DNA of 8,973 bases from assembly GCA_002169935.2 (NCBI GenBank), contig NHHC02000036.1:1-8973 (forward strand), read 5' to 3'. This document shows, piece after piece, positions 7,070 through 8,973 of this stretch. The DNA comes from Candidatus Pelagibacter sp. TMED153 (GTDB lineage Bacteria; Pseudomonadota; Alphaproteobacteria; Pelagibacterales; Pelagibacteraceae). The position numbers and the translations under genes are program-made. The notes under the pieces are model-generated. The model saw nothing but the letters and a program-made list of their open reading frames with translations, was not told the origin of the DNA and made no database searches. Position 1 is the stretch's first letter. Each line of letters opens with the position of its first letter.

Positions 7070-7489
7070 TTGATTGATCAATACAAATACACTTGGAAGA
7101 TGATAAAACCGCTGATTCCAATAATTTTCTTAGCACTGTGGGTTATATTATTTGAAAATAAGATATGGCCAGACTGGGAGAATGAAGTACCTGTTAAAAT
7201 TTTTTCTAAAGGAGAATTACAATGGGAATTTGATATGGATTCAGAATTAGCTAAAGAAAATTACCGTTTTGAATTCATTCAACTTTCTGGCAAAGCTCAT
7301 AAAGCTATAGACGATACACTTATCATTGATAAAACTGTTTATTGTAAAATGGAAAGTTTAAACGACACAACTTTAAACGAATTGTTTGGTAAGTCTGTTA
7401 CATTAAAAGGAAGAGTACTCGGATATAATAGAACTTCTAAAAAACTAAGATTAGATAAATGTTTTATCCTGCAATCACCAGGTACTTGA
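7070..7489 (+). CDS. Membrane-anchored OB-fold protein, tRNA_anti-like
   Basis: A 139-residue protein if the TTG at 7070 is used (5 nt after the yjbQ stop), or 129 residues from the ATG at 7100; neither has a good ribosome binding site, so the start is uncertain. A single hydrophobic segment (about residues 12-28) should anchor it in the inner membrane with the rest outside. The remainder fits the tRNA_anti-like (OB-fold) layout: a helix-like lead (FSKGELQWEF...ELAKENY), a strand with LSGKAHKAI (72-80), VYCKM (90-94), then LNELFGKSVTLKGRVLGY (102-119) and LRLDKCFIL (126-134). Cys92 and Cys131 occupy positions that often carry Cys in this family. Despite the name, such proteins are not shown to bind tRNA. 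The recognition is by pattern, not search. Its last codons overlap the end of the convergent minus-strand gene by 15 nt. Confidence 0.7.
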   Translation: MIDQYKYTWKMIKPLIPIIFLALWVILFENKIWPDWENEVPVKIFSKGELQWEFDMDSELAKENYRFEFIQLSGKAHKAIDDTLIIDKTVYCKMESLNDTTLNELFGKSVTLKGRVLGYNRTSKKLRLDKCFILQSPGT

Positions 7490-8356
7490 GTCATTTCCTT
7501 TTAAAGAAAATGCTCTAGAAATATTAAAACCTAAATACAACGTACTCGTTGAAGGATTACCATTGGCTTTTTCAATAAAAGTAAACTCATAGGGTCCTTG
7601 GGCATTAGATATCATTACCTGAAAAACATGACCACCTGTTTCATAATCAAAACCTATGGCAAAACTATTTTTATAATTACTTTCTCTTTTATCTAATGGG
7701 ATGAAATAGTCTCCATTAACTGAAAACCTACTAGTAAGTTTATACCTACCAGCAAATCCAAAAGATGCTAGCTGGTGTTCCTCATTTTCTGTTAAAACAA
7801 GATTCCTATGTATAATTGTTGGCATAACCTGGAAAGAGAATTTTTGATTAAACTTTCTGCCTATAATAAACTGATTAACATAAAGTAATCGATTTGAAAA
7901 ATTGTCTTTTAGCGCAGGTGTTAGTTCAGATTTACGACTGGTTTTAATTCCAATATCACTATATAAAATAATAGAAATAGGCATACTTCTACTACCCTTA
8001 GACTGCCTAAGCAATTTAGCCTTCAAAAAAATATCATATATTTTATCAAAACTACTTCTTCCAACACCTGCAGCAATCAGTTCATTGAACCCATAACTAA
8101 AATCATAACGTATTACTGCATAATCAGTACCAAAAAGGTCATAGAAACCATTCTCAATTGAACCAAACCGGTGTTGAATCATGAACTGTAAAATTTTTGG
8201 CTTAGGGATTTCTAATGACTGAGCGTTAGCGACCCTAGTGCTTTTGAATGCTGATTCCACATATTCAAATTGGCCTTCACCCTCATTTAGGATATCAAGC
8301 AAATCATTTTGCCCAAGAAGAAAAGAAAATAAAATTATTATAAATAGTTTTTTCAT
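7475..8356 (-). CDS. DUF5777-family outer-membrane beta-barrel protein
   Basis: A 293-residue protein with a signal peptide (about 1-15, cleavage near LLGQ). The N-terminal part carries the strongest DUF5777 signature: AFKSTRVANAQSLEIP (36-51), LQFMIQHRFG (56-65), DLFGTDYAVIRYDFSYG (73-89), AAGVGRSSFDKIYD (95-108) and KAKLLRQSKG (112-121). Many alternating strands follow, ending in LYLGFNISRAFSL (273-285), a typical final barrel strand. A short hydrophilic tail, GNDSSTW, follows and its last codons are the ones overlapping the convergent gene. The function of DUF5777 is unknown; the barrel and envelope location are inferred. Its ATG overlaps the TGA of the upstream YceI gene (ATGA, 8353-8356), so the two are probably translated together. 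The 64-codon plus-strand reading frame inside it is a shadow. Confidence 0.87.
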   Translation of the reverse strand: MKKLFIIILFSFLLGQNDLLDILNEGEGQFEYVESAFKSTRVANAQSLEIPKPKILQFMIQHRFGSIENGFYDLFGTDYAVIRYDFSYGFNELIAAGVGRSSFDKIYDIFLKAKLLRQSKGSRSMPISIILYSDIGIKTSRKSELTPALKDNFSNRLLYVNQFIIGRKFNQKFSFQVMPTIIHRNLVLTENEEHQLASFGFAGRYKLTSRFSVNGDYFIPLDKRESNYKNSFAIGFDYETGGHVFQVMISNAQGPYEFTFIEKANGNPSTSTLYLGFNISRAFSLKGNDSSTW

Positions 8357-8901
8357 TTTTTGTTCAACTTTACTTTCACATTTACCTTAATTACTTCTGC
8401 AATATTTTCTCTAACGATCTTTGGTACTTTAACTTGGTAATCTACTAGCTTGACACTAAAGGTACTCTCACCATGAATAATACCAGAAGAAACCCAAATC
8501 TTTCCTGACTGTTTTATTTTATTTTTAATTCCATGAATTGTTAGATCACCTTCAATAAAAATTTTTAACGAGTCTTCCGATAATTTTATATCATCCCAGT
8601 CAGTAATTTCACCTTTAAAAATAGCTTTTGGGTATATATCTGACTCTAGATAGCTCTCGTTAAAATGTTCCTGCATCAGAGCATTTTTAAAAGTAAATGC
8701 TTTTATAGGTACTTGAAATGCAAATTGCCCATTCTCTTTATTAAGAACACACGAAACTTGATTATTAATTGCCTTAATATCTTCAATCGGCGTTGAAGAG
8801 AAAAAATCTATATTTCCAGATCGAGTCATGTAAAGATCTTTTGAAAAAGCAAAAGAGAATAAAATACTTATGTAAATTATTAATTTGAGATTTATCTGCA
8901 T
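8353..8901 (-). CDS. YceI-family periplasmic lipocalin-like protein
   Basis: A 182-residue protein with a signal peptide (about 1-20, cleavage after FAFS). The YceI domain is clear: SGNIDFFSSTPIEDI (28-42), QFAFQVPIKAFTFKNALMQ (59-77), HFNESYLESDIYPKAIFKG (79-97), LTIHGIKN (120-127), STFSVKLVDYQVKVP (146-160) and ENIAEVIKVNVKVKL (165-179). YceI proteins fold as an extended lipocalin-like barrel that can hold an isoprenoid or similar lipid; in this context no specific ligand is known. It overlaps the putative cytochrome gene upstream by 10 nt (8892-8901) and the DUF5777 gene downstream by 4 nt, so all three are probably one transcript whose promoter lies beyond the right edge. The start is supported by the signal peptide; the ribosome binding site is weak. 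Confidence 0.93.
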   Translation of the reverse strand: MQINLKLIIYISILFSFAFSKDLYMTRSGNIDFFSSTPIEDIKAINNQVSCVLNKENGQFAFQVPIKAFTFKNALMQEHFNESYLESDIYPKAIFKGEITDWDDIKLSEDSLKIFIEGDLTIHGIKNKIKQSGKIWVSSGIIHGESTFSVKLVDYQVKVPKIVRENIAEVIKVNVKVKLNKK

Positions 8902-8973
8902 AACTGCTCTGAAAAATTTTGAATTATAGCTATATCTTGCTGAGATAATTTCTCAGACCCCAAAGGCATAAAA
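8892..8973 (-). CDS. 3' end of a probable cytochrome c-like gene, cut by the window
   Basis: Reading the minus strand from 8972, 26 codons are open before a TAA at 8892-8894. The visible C-terminus starts FMPLGSEKLSQQDIAIIQ and ends EQLCR. This pattern (Met-Pro, then a short turn, then a Leu-Ser ... Asp-Ile ... Ile-Ile helix) is what the end of a class I cytochrome c domain looks like, with the Met as the distal haem ligand and a final helix. The haem attachment CXXCH would lie outside the window, so this is not proved. The other two minus-strand frames are closed early or lack similarity. It overlaps the YceI gene by 10 nt, which supports it being a real upstream gene of the same operon. Confidence 0.6.
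   Translation of the reverse strand, partial: FMPLGSEKLSQQDIAIIQNFSEQLCR

Noticed and set aside
7492..7512. Near-palindrome just after the convergent gene ends, considered as a bidirectional terminator
   Set aside because: It is A+T-rich, has a central mismatch and almost no loop, and lacks a T-run; it also lies inside the DUF5777 coding sequence. It is more likely a chance symmetry.
7902..8096. 64-codon plus-strand reading frame inside the DUF5777 gene
   Set aside because: It is fully antisense to a conserved family region, with no ribosome binding site or family likeness; a shadow frame.

Overview
The window looks like an A+T-rich, probably marine bacterium of the Fibrobacteres-Chlorobi-Bacteroidetes neighbourhood. 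I would guess Candidatus Marinimicrobia (SAR406) or a relative such as Ignavibacteria. The reasons are two large secreted proteins with type IX secretion (T9SS) C-terminal sorting domains, a PorV/PorQ-like outer-membrane barrel, a DUF5777 barrel and a Bacteroidota-like YjbQ. The phylum is an inference from gene content; there is no rRNA or other marker gene.

Layout. (1) Positions 2-3741, plus strand: the 3' part of a long T9SS cargo protein (Ca-binding-like Asp/Asn loops, a fibronectin type III-like domain, a 'VPNPY...GKFAIIK' sorting domain), joined by an ATGA overlap to a PorV/PorQ-like barrel gene. (2) Positions 3742-3879: a non-coding gap with a hairpin, a possible promoter and a strong Shine-Dalgarno. 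(3) Positions 3880-5793: a 637-residue secreted protein of tandem beta-sandwich, starch-binding-like (E-set) domains with a canonical 'NYPNPFNP' sorting domain. It is closed by a textbook intrinsic terminator at 5819-5846, so it is probably monocistronic and well expressed. (4) Positions 5909-7489, plus strand: a tight three-gene set encoding a TIGR02206/YwaF/TMEM164-like membrane protein, a YjbQ/UPF0047 protein and a membrane-anchored OB-fold (tRNA_anti-like) protein. (5) Positions 7475-8973, minus strand: three overlapping genes, read right to left. They are the 3' end of what looks like a cytochrome c gene (running off the right edge), a YceI-family periplasmic protein and a DUF5777 beta-barrel protein. 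The plus and minus blocks meet tail to tail with a 15-nt overlap of their coding ends.

How the genes may work together. The left half concerns the cell surface: cargo proteins cross the inner membrane by signal peptide, are recognised at the outer membrane through their C-terminal domains, and a PorV-like barrel is the expected shuttle or partner. The minus-strand cluster is an envelope module (haem protein, lipocalin-like YceI, barrel) seen together in related genomes and probably linked to periplasmic redox or lipid chemistry; its function is not established. The middle operon holds three conserved families whose physiological roles are poorly defined. No RNA genes, CRISPR arrays, insertion sequences or phage genes were seen. 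The least explained parts are the cargo-shuttle pairing, the non-catalytic multi-domain surface protein and the three-gene middle operon.
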